A stretch of 64,000 nucleotides of DNA from Bacillota bacterium. Its GTDB lineage: Bacteria; Bacillota; Clostridia; Acetivibrionales; DSM-1351. Under the pieces are notes generated by a model. That model was given only the letters and a program-made list of their open reading frames with translations, was not told the origin of the DNA and did not search any database. The stretch lies in contig JAEXOY010000015.1 in assembly GCA_023439045.1 (NCBI GenBank), positions 248,001 to 312,000 of the forward strand, read 5' to 3'. Numbering within the stretch: position 1 is the first letter of the stretch; the number at the start of each line of letters is the position of its first letter. A program made the position numbers and the translations under genes. Shown piece after piece: positions 50,881 through 60,295 of the stretch.

Positions 50881-52089
50881 TTATAAGCTTCCCTTAATAA
50901 ATAAATCCATTAAGGTGTATCCATCTTCTATGAACACTCCCGAGGTTTTAGCCTGTTCCTCATCATAGCCTGTAACACCAGACACCTTTTCATCTGTGCT
51001 ATCGTACAGTATAAATGGTACCGGCTCACTGGTATGAGTACGTAGACTCAATGGAGTAGGATGGTCGGGAAGCACTAGAATCCTATAATCACCAAAGGCC
51101 TTAATGCCTTCTAAAATAGGACCTACTACCTTTTCATCTATAAGCTCTATCGATCTAGGCTTATTTTCTACTTCATATCGGTGTCCGCATTCATCAGGTG
51201 CCTCTATATGAACATATACAAAATCATCTGTTTTAAGTGCCTCTAAGGCTGCGGCAGCCTTGCCCGAAAAATTGGTATGAATGTTGCCCGTAGCACCTTC
51301 TACATCGATGGAGGTAAGGCCTGCGCATATTCCGATACCCTTTAGAAGGTCAACTGCGGATATCACGCTGCCCGATATACTGTACTTCTCCTTGAAGGAA
51401 GATAACATCGGTTTTTTGCCTTCTCCCCAGAGCCATATGGAGTTGGCAGGGCGCAGGCCTTTCTGCTGCCTTGCTATATTAACTGGGTGCTTTGATAAAA
51501 TGTCGTAGCTTTTTATCATTAAATCCAGCAGTAGACCGGACGTCTCCTTGGGAAGAAAATCAGTAATCCTTTTCTCCAAAATATCATGAGGTGGAGTGCA
51601 ACCAAGTCCTGTTTTTCCATTGTCCCAAACCATACAATGCCTATAGCTTATGCCTGGGTAAAAAGTAATAGTTTCTGTTTTGAGTGCTTGATTTACTGCC
51701 TCTATCAGAATTCTTGCTTCCTCTGTAGATATTTCATCTGAGCTGTAGTCTATCATAGTTTTATTAGCATAATCTTCATGCTCTGATAACGTTACTAAAT
51801 TACAGCGCAAAGCTACATCGGTATCACTGAGCTCAATACCCATGCTTACAGCTTCTAATGGTGAGCGACCAGTATAATATTTCTTTGGATTGTAACCCAT
51901 AACTGAAAGATTTGCGGCATCACTTCCTGGGGGAATACCGTCTGGAACAGTCTTAACTAAGCCTATTACCGACTTCTTTGCCAACTCATCAATATTTGGC
52001 TTTTTTGCGTACTGAAGTGGAGTTTTATTATCAAGTTGGGGTACGGGATAGTCTGCCATACCATCTCCGAGTATTACAACATATTTCAT
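50881..52089 (-). CDS. apgM: ApgM-type cofactor-independent phosphoglycerate mutase, or homoserine kinase homologue
   Basis: A 402-residue alkaline-phosphatase-superfamily enzyme of the archaeal-type mutase family, unrelated in detail to GpmI. It starts YVVILGDGMADYP, keeps the catalytic Ser in IPPGSDAANLSVMGYNP, and has the metal motifs IEAPDECGH and VLPDHPTP. Homologues are either phosphoglycerate mutases or the proposed archaeal-like homoserine kinase. The window already has gpmI, so a role in threonine synthesis is a fair alternative; no thr genes are adjacent to decide. ATG 52089 follows GAGGGT at 9 nt. Third gene on this strand after gltX and glnS. Confidence 0.88.
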   Translation of the reverse strand: MKYVVILGDGMADYPVPQLDNKTPLQYAKKPNIDELAKKSVIGLVKTVPDGIPPGSDAANLSVMGYNPKKYYTGRSPLEAVSMGIELSDTDVALRCNLVTLSEHEDYANKTMIDYSSDEISTEEARILIEAVNQALKTETITFYPGISYRHCMVWDNGKTGLGCTPPHDILEKRITDFLPKETSGLLLDLMIKSYDILSKHPVNIARQQKGLRPANSIWLWGEGKKPMLSSFKEKYSISGSVISAVDLLKGIGICAGLTSIDVEGATGNIHTNFSGKAAAALEALKTDDFVYVHIEAPDECGHRYEVENKPRSIELIDEKVVGPILEGIKAFGDYRILVLPDHPTPLSLRTHTSEPVPFILYDSTDEKVSGVTGYDEEQAKTSGVFIEDGYTLMDLFIKGSL

Positions 52090-52122
52090 ATACAATCAAC
52101 CCTCTATGTATTATTTTTTTAG

Positions 52123-52151
52123 AGCAGGAAGGGCATAGAGCCCTTTCTGCT
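52123..52151 (-). other. Hairpin between glnS and apgM
   Basis: A 12-bp near-perfect stem (52123-52134 with 52140-52151, loop of 5) stands just before the apgM ribosome binding site. On the minus strand it is followed by an A run, not T, so it is not a normal terminator. It may modulate mRNA stability or apgM translation. Confidence 0.55.
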
Positions 52152-52205
52152 GCACAATGTTGTTATTAACATAATATTTGCTATATGCCTATACTTACCC
52201 TGATA

Positions 52206-53921
52206 CTAAGCCTTTGAAACAACCTTTGCCCAAGTATCCTTCAAGCCCACTGTTCTATTAAATACTGGCGCTTCGGGAGTGGAAGCAAGGTCAGTGCAGA
52301 AGTAGCCCATTCTAAGGAACTGGAATCTGCTACCTGGCTTTGACAGAGCCAACTCAGGCTCAATCATACAACCTGTTAAAACCTCAAGAGAATTAGGATT
52401 AAGGTTTGACCTGTAGTCTTTACCTTCTTCAACATCCTCCGGATCAGGTTTCATAAACAGATGGTCATAAAGGTTTACAGTAGCCTTTACTGCATGTGAA
52501 GCTGATACCCAGTGAAGTGTACCCTTTACTTTTCTGCCATCAGGAGAATTTCCTCCTCTTGATGCAGGATCATAGGTACAGTGTACTTCCTTGATGTCAC
52601 CAGTGGTTTCATCCTTTACGACGTCTACACAGGTTATAAAATAGGTATTTTTGAGTCGTACCTCTTTACCTGGTGCTAAGCGGAAGAATTTGTTTGGAGG
52701 GTTCTCCATAAAATCATCCTGCTCAATGTATATCTCTCTGGAGAATGGTACTTTTCTAGTTCCTGACTCGGGATTTTCAGGGTTATTCTCTACATCAAAC
52801 CACTCAACTTCACCTTCAGGATAGTTGTCAATTACCACCTTCAATGGTTTCAAAACAGCCATTACTCTTGGCGCACTGTAGTTCAGATCATCTCTGATAC
52901 AGTGTTCGAGCAGGGCATAGTCCACCATGCTATTGTTCTTTGCTACACCAATTTTCTCACAGAAATTCCTTATGGATTCAGGTGTATAGCCGCGTCTTCT
53001 GAGACCCGAGAGAGTTGGCATTCTAGGATCATCCCAACCATTGACATACTTCTCGTTAACAAGCTGTAAAAGCTTTCTTTTACTCATCTGAGTATATGCA
53101 AGATTAAGACGTGCAAACTCAATCTGTCTTGGCTTTGCAGGCAAGTCTATATTATCTCTTACCCAGTCATAAAGAGGTCTGTGATCTTCAAATTCCAATG
53201 AGCACAGTGAATGGGTTATACCCTCAACTACATCTTCGATAGGGTGAGCGTAGTCATACATTGGGTAAATAAGCCACTTATCTCCAGTAGTATGGTGATG
53301 AGCCCTGAGTATTCTATAGATAACAGGGTCTCTCATATTAATATTTGGTGAGGCCATGTCAATTTTTGCTCTCAAAACCTTTGAACCGTCAGCAAATTCA
53401 CCATTCTTCATTCTTTCAAATAAGTCGAGGTTTTCTTCAACACTCCTGTCTCTGTAAGGACTGTTTTTGCCTGGCTCAGTGAGTGTTCCTCTGTATTCTC
53501 TCATCTCATCTGCAGTTAAGTCACAAACAAAAGCCAATCCCTTCTTTATGAGCTTAACAGCGCAGTCATACATGATATCAAAATACGATGATGCATAATA
53601 AAGGCCATCCCAATTAAAGCCAAGCCATTTTACGTCCTCTTTAATGGACTCAACATATTCTACATCTTCCTTGCTTGGATTGGTATCATCAAACCTTAGA
53701 TTGCATTTTCCACCATACTTAAGCGCTGTTCCAAAGTCAATGCAAATAGCCTTTGCGTGGCCAATATGAAGATAGCCGTTTGGCTCAGGTGGAAATCTTG
53801 TACATACAATGTTGTCAGGAACCCTTCCAGCCGCAAGGTCTTCATCTATAAAGTCATAAATAAAATTAGAAGCGATAGTCTCCTCGGCTTCTCCATTTAT
53901 ATCCTTAATTTCTTCTGACAT
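52206..53921 (-). CDS. glnS: Glutaminyl-tRNA synthetase
   Basis: A 571-residue class I synthetase that charges tRNA-Gln directly. The HIGH motif is in FPPEPNGYLHIGHAKAICIDFG (about 43-58) and the KMSKS equivalent is TQMSKRKLLQL (about 280). The C-terminal half is the beta-barrel anticodon-binding region typical of GlnRS. GGAGGGG precedes the ATG. It lies 69 bp after gltX on the same strand. Its presence means this organism does not need the GatCAB route for Gln-tRNA. Confidence 0.97.
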   Translation of the reverse strand: MSEEIKDINGEAEETIASNFIYDFIDEDLAAGRVPDNIVCTRFPPEPNGYLHIGHAKAICIDFGTALKYGGKCNLRFDDTNPSKEDVEYVESIKEDVKWLGFNWDGLYYASSYFDIMYDCAVKLIKKGLAFVCDLTADEMREYRGTLTEPGKNSPYRDRSVEENLDLFERMKNGEFADGSKVLRAKIDMASPNINMRDPVIYRILRAHHHTTGDKWLIYPMYDYAHPIEDVVEGITHSLCSLEFEDHRPLYDWVRDNIDLPAKPRQIEFARLNLAYTQMSKRKLLQLVNEKYVNGWDDPRMPTLSGLRRRGYTPESIRNFCEKIGVAKNNSMVDYALLEHCIRDDLNYSAPRVMAVLKPLKVVIDNYPEGEVEWFDVENNPENPESGTRKVPFSREIYIEQDDFMENPPNKFFRLAPGKEVRLKNTYFITCVDVVKDETTGDIKEVHCTYDPASRGGNSPDGRKVKGTLHWVSASHAVKATVNLYDHLFMKPDPEDVEEGKDYRSNLNPNSLEVLTGCMIEPELALSKPGSRFQFLRMGYFCTDLASTPEAPVFNRTVGLKDTWAKVVSKA

Positions 53922-53990
53922 AAAACCCCTCCGTTATACTTAATGTTTTGTTTGAAAAAACTCGTTTTATATATTTTAATGCATTATTTA

Positions 53991-55460
53991 TTAGCCATTA
54001 GCAGCAAGCTCTTTTTCTAATCTGTCAATAGCAATATTGATTCTTCTAATACTTTCTTGTTTACCCAAAATATCAGCTATTTCAATAGCACCACCCGGAG
54101 TAACAGCTTTGCCGGATACTGCGGTTCTGAGTGGCCATAGTATGAGACTGTTTTTTACCCCTAATGCTTCTATATGAGCAAACACAGTGTCATGTATTGA
54201 AATCTCATTCCAGCTATCCATTGCTTCAATCACAGGTAGCAGAGCCTTTAATGCTTCAAGTGAATTCTCCAGAGTAGTTTTACTCTTCTTGTGAATAAAC
54301 ATTTGAAGGTCATAATCGGGCAGCTCATTAATAAAGTCAACTGCTTCAGGAATTGATGTCAACACCTCAGTTCTCATCTGCAATAGCTTGCTAAGCTTCA
54401 TTGTATCAATTGATTTGCTTAGCTGTGCCTTCTCATAATAAGGCTTTGCCATAGCATCAAATTCTTCCACAGGCAATTTTTTGATGTATTCTCCATTCAT
54501 CCAGGTTAACTTCTGAATGTCAAAAATTGCTGGTGACTTGGAAATTCCATCAATATCAAAAATTTGCTCAAGTTCAGCTAGTGAGAAAATCTCCTGATTT
54601 GAGCTAGGGCTCCATCCTAGGAGTACAACATAGTTCACTATAGCTTCTACGAGATAACCCATTGCAACCAAATCTTCAAAAGAAGGGTCGCCCGCTCTCT
54701 TGCTGAGCTTTTGTCCTGAACCTTTTAATATCAGAGGAACATGAACATATGTGGGAATATCCCATCCAAATGCCTTGTACAGAAGATTATACTTAGGTGT
54801 AGAAGCTAGGTACTCATTCCCTCTGACAACATGTGTAATGGCCATAGTATGGTCATCAATTACATTGGCAAAGTTGTATGTTGGCATGCCGTCTGTCTTA
54901 ATGAGAATCTGATCGTCAAGCTCGGAGTTCTCAACCGTTATAGTTCCGTATACTGCATCATCAAAGCTTGTCGAGCCTGTATCGGGCATTTTTTGACGAA
55001 TAATATATGGTGTTCCAGCAGCGAGCTTACTTTCTACTTCTTCCTTTGAAAGCTTCATACAGCAACGGTCATATCTATTCTGTTCTCCCTTTGCTTCATG
55101 CTCCTCCTTGAGAGCAGCAAGTCTTTCTTTGGTACAGAAGCAGTAATATGCTCCTCCTAGGTCAACTAATTTCTTGGCATACTCAAGATACATGCCCTTT
55201 CTCTCGCTTTGTACATATGGGCCGTACTCTCCGCCGATATCAGGACCTTCATCATGATTCATTCCTGCAAGCTTAAGAGTCTTGTAAATCACATCTACTG
55301 CACCTTCAACAAAACGCTCCTGATCTGTATCCTCTATTCTCAATATAAATTTTCCATTGTCTTTTTTTGCAATAAGGTATTCATACAATGCAGTTCGGAG
55401 GTTTCCTATGTGCATGTATCCTGTGGGACTTGGCGCGAATCTTGTCCTTGTCTGTTTCAT
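53991..55460 (-). CDS. gltX: Glutamyl-tRNA synthetase
   Basis: A 489-residue class I synthetase that charges tRNA-Glu. Its HIGH variant is RFAPSPTGYMHIGNLRTALYEY at the N-terminus and its KMSKS variant KLSKRAGDPSF near 252. A helical anticodon-binding domain forms the C-terminus (about 330-489). AGGAG stands 7 nt before the ATG. Expression should depend on uncharged tRNA-Glu through the T-box leader just upstream; glnS and apgM probably share the transcript. Confidence 0.97.
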   Translation of the reverse strand: MKQTRTRFAPSPTGYMHIGNLRTALYEYLIAKKDNGKFILRIEDTDQERFVEGAVDVIYKTLKLAGMNHDEGPDIGGEYGPYVQSERKGMYLEYAKKLVDLGGAYYCFCTKERLAALKEEHEAKGEQNRYDRCCMKLSKEEVESKLAAGTPYIIRQKMPDTGSTSFDDAVYGTITVENSELDDQILIKTDGMPTYNFANVIDDHTMAITHVVRGNEYLASTPKYNLLYKAFGWDIPTYVHVPLILKGSGQKLSKRAGDPSFEDLVAMGYLVEAIVNYVVLLGWSPSSNQEIFSLAELEQIFDIDGISKSPAIFDIQKLTWMNGEYIKKLPVEEFDAMAKPYYEKAQLSKSIDTMKLSKLLQMRTEVLTSIPEAVDFINELPDYDLQMFIHKKSKTTLENSLEALKALLPVIEAMDSWNEISIHDTVFAHIEALGVKNSLILWPLRTAVSGKAVTPGGAIEIADILGKQESIRRINIAIDRLEKELAANG

Positions 55461-55493
55461 ATGTCTACTCCTTTTTTATATTTTATAAATAAT

Positions 55494-55530
55494 AAAAACC
55501 CTTCGTCCAGAAAAAATGCAGGACGAAAGG
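55494..55530 (-). terminator. Terminator of the T-box leader
   Basis: Minus strand: CCTTTCGTCC (55521-55530) pairs with GGACGAAGGG (55499-55508), then TTTTT. It competes with the T-box antiterminator. Confidence 0.92.
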
Positions 55531-55700
55531 TTAATCTTCCGCGGTACCACCTTGCTTGGCAAAGCCCATCTTAATTCTCTATAAGGGGAGAGCCCTACGT
55601 TACTCAGACTTTTGTTTCTAGCAGTACTCATATCGGACTCACACCATCGCCGACTCTCTTGAATGAGCTTACAGCCATACTTATTATCTTCATCGCACGT
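55494..55700 (-). promoter_or_regulatory. T-box leader of gltX-glnS, specifier GAA (Glu)
   Basis: On the minus strand the leader opens with the stem I features GATGAAGATAATAAGTA (K-turn and AGTA loop-E strand) and AAGAGAGTCGG. The likely specifier codon is GAA (55616-55618), the Glu codon that fits gltX. The conserved T-box AAGGTGGTACCGCGG is at 55539-55553, where the antiterminator forms with tRNA-Glu CCA ends. The terminator lies at 55499-55530. A -10 TATACT is at 55705-55710. Confidence 0.93.
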
Positions 55701-55776
55701 AAAAAGTATAATATTTAGTATTTAATAGATTAATTATATTATTTTGAAAATGTCCATGTCAAGGTTTCTGTTTATT

Positions 55777-56010
55777 GTCTACCCCAACAACTATTTGTAT
55801 TATCTACTCAAAAAACTATTTGTACTGTCTACACAAATAACTATTTGTACTGTCTATTCCAAATAACTATTTGTACTGTCTACACAAACAACTATTTGTA
55901 CTGTCTACACCAATAACTATTTGTACTGTCTACACCAATAACTATTTGTATTATCTACTCAAAAAACTATTGTACTGTCTACACAAATAACTACTTGTAC
56001 TATATCAATA
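55777..56010. repeat. 25-bp tandem array, nine copies, with internal dyads
   Basis: CTATTTGTA (or a variant) recurs at 55791, 55816, 55841, 55867, 55892, 55917, 55942, 55967 and 55991, i.e. nine units of 24-26 bp reading CTGTCTACACAAATAA-CTATTTGTA. Most copies contain the 16-bp dyad ACAAATAACTATTTGT. With the T-box leader it fills 55461-56054. There are no unique spacers, so it is not a CRISPR array. Confidence 0.93.
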
Positions 56011-56054
56011 TTTATATGCTGCTTTGTCTTTAGCTTATATAACATCAACTACTG

Positions 56055-57656
56055 CTATTCTAGCAGCTCAAATAATCCCTTAATTCCCTTTTTGTCTATG
56101 GTTTCTTTAACAAAGCCCAATTCATCCTGCACCATATCATTTAAAAGACTTTGTCCTAGCACGTCTACCGGTGCCCAGTCATCAGTAAATACAAGTTCCG
56201 ACTTTGTGACTTCTTTTAGGTTATCTTTAACGTATTGGGCAATTTTAGCGTATGCGCCCGAATCGTTTACTTCTACACTGCTAATATTATGCTCATAATT
56301 CTCTACACAATTCACGTCATTCGATGCAAATACCAACATGTTTGTACCTGATTTAATATCGCAAGTATAAACCTTTTTCATAACACTTTTTACTGTCTGT
56401 GTTAAGTACTGATTTATGGGATTGTCACCCTTGGATTTCATATTAATATTCATAAGAATTACTCCACCGGGATTCAGATGCTTTGATACTTCAGTGAAAA
56501 ACTCCTGTGTTGCCATATGAAATGGGATGGTAATGTCGTGATAAGCATCTACCATTATTATATCGTAGTTTTTACATTCTTTGTCGGATAAAAAGGTTCT
56601 GCCATCAGTGACATAGATATTGGCTTCCTCATCCTTCAAATCGAAATATTGCTTTGACAGGTCCACTATTTTTTGATCAATTTCAACCCCATCAGTTGAA
56701 GTGTTGGGGTAATACCTCTTTATTTGTTTGGCGTAAGTACCAGTACCCATTCCCAGTACAAGAACATCTAGCTTCTTATTTAAATTAGTATCTTTTATAA
56801 ACATTGGTGCCATTAATCCATAATCATAGTAAAAGCCTGAGAGGTTATTATCTTTTTTGTACACTGACTGTACTCCAAAGGCCACATTTGTAGATAGATA
56901 GACGGTATTATCCTTTTCAGAGACCTGAAGATAATTGTAAAGTGATTCATCTTCAATAACGTTATCTTTCCAGAAAGCATATGAGTTTGAGAAAGGAAAC
57001 AGGCATAAACCCAGGATAATAAGAAGACTAACCGAAACCCTTATTACTTTTGTCTTGTTAAGTATAAAATATGTAATGCAGATTACATTGAGCACTAATG
57101 AAAACACAAGGAAGGTCTTTCCAGTCCCTATTGTAGGAATTGTAACAAAGGTTGGTAAGAATGTTCCTATTATGCTTCCAATTGTATTCATTGCATAAAT
57201 CTGACCGGCTGTTTTTCCGCTTGTATCCATATCGGTAACACCAAGCTTTACTAAATACGGTGAAACCATTCCTAAAACAACTAGAGGAGCCGAAAAAATT
57301 ATTAGGCATGACAGGGCAGAGCCCGTGACCAAAAGGTTTGATGGTAGAAATACTACCAAAAGCCCTGTAATACCAGCTATTATGTATTTACCTACAAAAG
57401 GAATCACTGCTACCCAAAGAGATGCAATCCATATATAGAAGTAGAGCCTATTCATGCTGTTGTGCTTATCAGCAGACCTACCACCCAAAATGTTTCCAAT
57501 ACTCAGAGAGATCATAATTAGACCGATAATAACTGTCCAAATAACCTGAGATGTTCCGAAGTATGGAGCAAGGAGCTTTGAAGCACTTAGTTCAACTGCC
57601 ATAATAGACATTCCGCAGAAAAACGAAGTGCAATACAAAAGTAGTTTTGTGTTCAT
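56055..57656 (-). CDS. Membrane protein fused to a spermidine-synthase-like domain
   Basis: A 533-residue protein. Residues 1-225 hold seven or so membrane segments of the fused MFS/spermidine synthase type, with ELSASKLLAPYFGTSQVIWT and an AMNTIGSIIGTFLP block. Residues about 260-530 form a Rossmann domain like spermidine synthase: VLVLGMGTGTYAKQIKRYYP (SAM-type site), VEIDQKIVDLSKQYF, and DIIMVDAYHD with the catalytic Asp. Polyamine aminopropyl transfer is possible, but the substrate of membrane-fused forms is not established. The ribosome binding site (AAAGGA) is about 14 nt from the ATG. It stands alone. Confidence 0.87.
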   Translation of the reverse strand: MNTKLLLYCTSFFCGMSIMAVELSASKLLAPYFGTSQVIWTVIIGLIMISLSIGNILGGRSADKHNSMNRLYFYIWIASLWVAVIPFVGKYIIAGITGLLVVFLPSNLLVTGSALSCLIIFSAPLVVLGMVSPYLVKLGVTDMDTSGKTAGQIYAMNTIGSIIGTFLPTFVTIPTIGTGKTFLVFSLVLNVICITYFILNKTKVIRVSVSLLIILGLCLFPFSNSYAFWKDNVIEDESLYNYLQVSEKDNTVYLSTNVAFGVQSVYKKDNNLSGFYYDYGLMAPMFIKDTNLNKKLDVLVLGMGTGTYAKQIKRYYPNTSTDGVEIDQKIVDLSKQYFDLKDEEANIYVTDGRTFLSDKECKNYDIIMVDAYHDITIPFHMATQEFFTEVSKHLNPGGVILMNINMKSKGDNPINQYLTQTVKSVMKKVYTCDIKSGTNMLVFASNDVNCVENYEHNISSVEVNDSGAYAKIAQYVKDNLKEVTKSELVFTDDWAPVDVLGQSLLNDMVQDELGFVKETIDKKGIKGLFELLE

Positions 57657-57874
57657 ATGCTTTTTGAAATCCTTTCGTTATTTTGACATCATGTTTTTTG
57701 CAACATATATAGTTTATAATACTGACCTGTAAATGTGAAGGAATTTTACATTTTTGTCCTCCACGGAAATACAAAACATTTACAATTCTTAAATTATAAC
57801 ATAATTGTAAATATATGCACATTAATTATTTTATCATTAAATTCAAAAAGTTCGTTGTTTTTTGACGTTTTATC

Positions 57875-57903
57875 TTGTATACAATATTCAATTTGTATAT
57901 AAT
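57875..57903 (+). promoter_or_regulatory. Promoter of pta with an overlapping TTGTATACAA palindrome
   Basis: TTGTAT (57875-57880), 17-bp spacer, TATAAT (57898-57903). The -35 lies in the 10-bp palindrome TTGTATACAA (57875-57884), the same core as in the 26-bp palindrome at 32055-32080. A second TTGACG/TATTCA pair starts at 57862. With the hairpin TGGTC/GACCA around 57919-57942 this accounts for the gap 57657-57997. Confidence 0.65.
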
Positions 57904-57997
57904 AAAAGTGTTGTGTTTAGATGGTCTCAGGTTATATGACCAGGTAATATATTTATTATATAAATAAAAAATGAGGGTATAAGGAGAGGGGTCTTAT

Positions 57998-58996
57998 ATG
58001 AATTTTTTAGAAAGAACCATTGAAAGAGCAAAGCAAGATATCAAGACAATTGTACTTCCTGAGAGTACTGACATTAGAACAATTAAAGCTGCAGCAATGA
58101 TACAGCAACAGGGAATAGCAAACATTGTTCTCGTCGGAAATAAGGACGCTATAGCAGAGCTTGCTGGTGATTTAGATATTTCAAAAGCAAAAATTGTTGA
58201 TCCTAATGATTTTGAAAGATTTGAACAGTATGCCGAGAAACTTGTTGAACTCAGAAAGTCAAAGGGCATGACAATTGAACAGGCTAGAGAAACACTTAAA
58301 AATCCACTTTATTTTGGTGTAATGATGGTAAAGATGGGTGAGGCAGATGGAATGGTTGCCGGTGCAATAAATTCTACAGGAAACACACTAAGACCTGCGC
58401 TTCAGATACTTAAGACAGCTCCAGGCTCAAAGCTTGTTTCTGCATTCTTCGTAATGGTTGTACCTGACTGTGAGTATGGTCACAATGGTATTTTTGTATA
58501 TGGTGATAGTGGGTTGGTTGAAAATCCAAATGCTGAAGAACTCTCAGAAATTGCTATAGCTTCTGCAAAGTCCTTCAAGAGTCTTGTTGAGGCTGAACCA
58601 AAGGTTGCAATGCTTTCATACTCAACATATGGAAGTGCAAAGAGCGAATTGACTGAAAAGGTTATACAGGCTACTAAATATGCTAAGGAGAAGGCTCCTG
58701 ACCTAAAGCTTGATGGCGAATTGCAGGCAGATGCTGCAATAATTCCTTCAGTTGGTAAGTCAAAGGCTCCAGGAAGTGATTTAGCTGGTGAAGCCAATGT
58801 TCTTATATTCCCAGATCTCAACTGCGGTAACATTGCTTACAAGCTTACTCAGAGACTTGCTAAGGCTGAAGCTTACGGTCCAATTATTCAAGGACTTGCA
58901 GGACCTGTAAATGACTTGTCAAGAGGTTGCAGTGCTGAAGATATAGTAGGTGTAGTAGCTATTACTTGTATTCAAGCACAGAATGTTGCAAAATAA
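57998..58996 (+). CDS. pta: Phosphate acetyltransferase
   Basis: A 332-residue enzyme that makes acetyl phosphate from acetyl-CoA. It is the short Pta without the N-terminal P-loop extension. IVLPESTDIRTIKAA, MVKMGEADGMVAGAINSTGNTLRP and the C-terminal LIFPDLNCGNIAYKLTQRL with GPIIQGLAGPVNDLSRGC are diagnostic. AGGAGAGGGG precedes the ATG. ackA follows after 105 bp, giving the acetate pathway with ATP gain. Confidence 0.97.
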   Translation: MNFLERTIERAKQDIKTIVLPESTDIRTIKAAAMIQQQGIANIVLVGNKDAIAELAGDLDISKAKIVDPNDFERFEQYAEKLVELRKSKGMTIEQARETLKNPLYFGVMMVKMGEADGMVAGAINSTGNTLRPALQILKTAPGSKLVSAFFVMVVPDCEYGHNGIFVYGDSGLVENPNAEELSEIAIASAKSFKSLVEAEPKVAMLSYSTYGSAKSELTEKVIQATKYAKEKAPDLKLDGELQADAAIIPSVGKSKAPGSDLAGEANVLIFPDLNCGNIAYKLTQRLAKAEAYGPIIQGLAGPVNDLSRGCSAEDIVGVVAITCIQAQNVAK

Positions 58997-59101
58997 TCAG
59001 CTTGATTTTTAATAAAAATGTAAAAATTAACTGGAGTTTTTTATAAATTTTTTTGGAAGCATAATAATAAGTTTATTGTTTATCAAGGGAGATGAATTTT
59101 C

Positions 59102-60295
59102 ATGAAGGTTTTGGTAATAAATACTGGTAGCTCCTCATTAAAGTATCAGTTAATTGATATGACTAATGAGTCAGTACTTGCAAAGGGACTTTGCGATAGA
59201 ATAGGAATTGAAGGATCATATCTAAAGCAGTCTAGAGGAGAAGAGGGCGCAGTTGTAAAAGAACTCGAGCTCAAGAACCACAGAGATGCTATTCAGGCAG
59301 TTATAAATGCTTTGGTAGACCCTGAAATTGGTGTAATTTCAAGTATGAGTGAGATTTCTGCAGTTGGACATAGAATAGTTCATGGTGGAGAAAAGTTTAG
59401 TAGCTCTGCAGTAATCAATGACGAAGTAATGGAAGCGGTAAAGGCTTGTATTGAAGTTGCACCACTCCACAATCCTCCAAATATTATTGGTATTGAGGCT
59501 TGTCAGCAGATAATGCCAGGCGTTCCTATGGTGGGAGTTTTTGATACTGCTTTCCATAGAACAATGCCAGAGCAAGCATATATCTATGCTATACCTTATG
59601 AAATGTACCAAAAATATGGCATAAGAAAATATGGTTTCCACGGAACCTCACACAAATTCGTAGCTGAAAGAGCTGCTGAGTTACTTGGTAAGCCACTTAG
59701 CGATTTAAAGATTATAACTTGCCATTTAGGTAATGGCTCAAGTGTTTCTGCTGTAAATAAGGGCAAGTGCATAGATACCTCCATGGGCTTTACTCCATTA
59801 GCAGGCGTTCCAATGGGAACAAGATGCGGAAACATTGACCCTGAGATAGTTACTTTCCTTATGAGCAAGGAAAATCTTGATATTAAGGGTATAAGCACAC
59901 TTCTCAACAAGAAGTCAGGTGTACTTGGAGTATCAGGCGTGAGCAGTGACTTTAGAGACTTGCATGATGCTGCTGAGTCAGGGAACAAGAGAGCCCAGCT
60001 CGCTATAGAAATATTCTGCTACGGTGTTAAAAAGGTAATCGGAGAATACTTGGCTGCCATGAATGGTGCGGATGCCATCGTGTTTACTGCAGGAGTAGGT
60101 GAAAACAATTCAATTGCAAGGGATATGATCCTTAAGGATATGGAATTCTTTGGTATCAAAATTGATGCCGAAAAGAATAATACTAGAGGCAAGGAAATTG
60201 ATATTAGTGCTGAGGGAGCAACAGTAAAGACTTTAGTTATCCCAACAAACGAGGAACTTGCTATTGCTAGAGAAACAGTGAAACTTTTGAAATAA
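59102..60295 (+). CDS. ackA: Acetate kinase
   Basis: A 397-residue ASKHA-fold kinase that makes ATP and acetate from acetyl phosphate. KVLVINTGSSSLKYQLID begins the chain; VGHRIVHGGEKF, TAFHRTMPEQAYIYAIP, GFHGTSHKFVAERA, HLGNGSSVSAV and FTAGVGENNSIARDM are the standard motifs. An AAGGGAGA ribosome binding site precedes the ATG. Its last codons and stop are the seed of a 19-bp repeat array downstream. Confidence 0.98.
   Translation: MKVLVINTGSSSLKYQLIDMTNESVLAKGLCDRIGIEGSYLKQSRGEEGAVVKELELKNHRDAIQAVINALVDPEIGVISSMSEISAVGHRIVHGGEKFSSSAVINDEVMEAVKACIEVAPLHNPPNIIGIEACQQIMPGVPMVGVFDTAFHRTMPEQAYIYAIPYEMYQKYGIRKYGFHGTSHKFVAERAAELLGKPLSDLKIITCHLGNGSSVSAVNKGKCIDTSMGFTPLAGVPMGTRCGNIDPEIVTFLMSKENLDIKGISTLLNKKSGVLGVSGVSSDFRDLHDAAESGNKRAQLAIEIFCYGVKKVIGEYLAAMNGADAIVFTAGVGENNSIARDMILKDMEFFGIKIDAEKNNTRGKEIDISAEGATVKTLVIPTNEELAIARETVKLLK

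Noticed and set aside
55777..56010. CRISPR-like look of the 25-bp array
   Set aside because: There are no unique spacers between the units and no cas genes; it is a simple tandem repeat.
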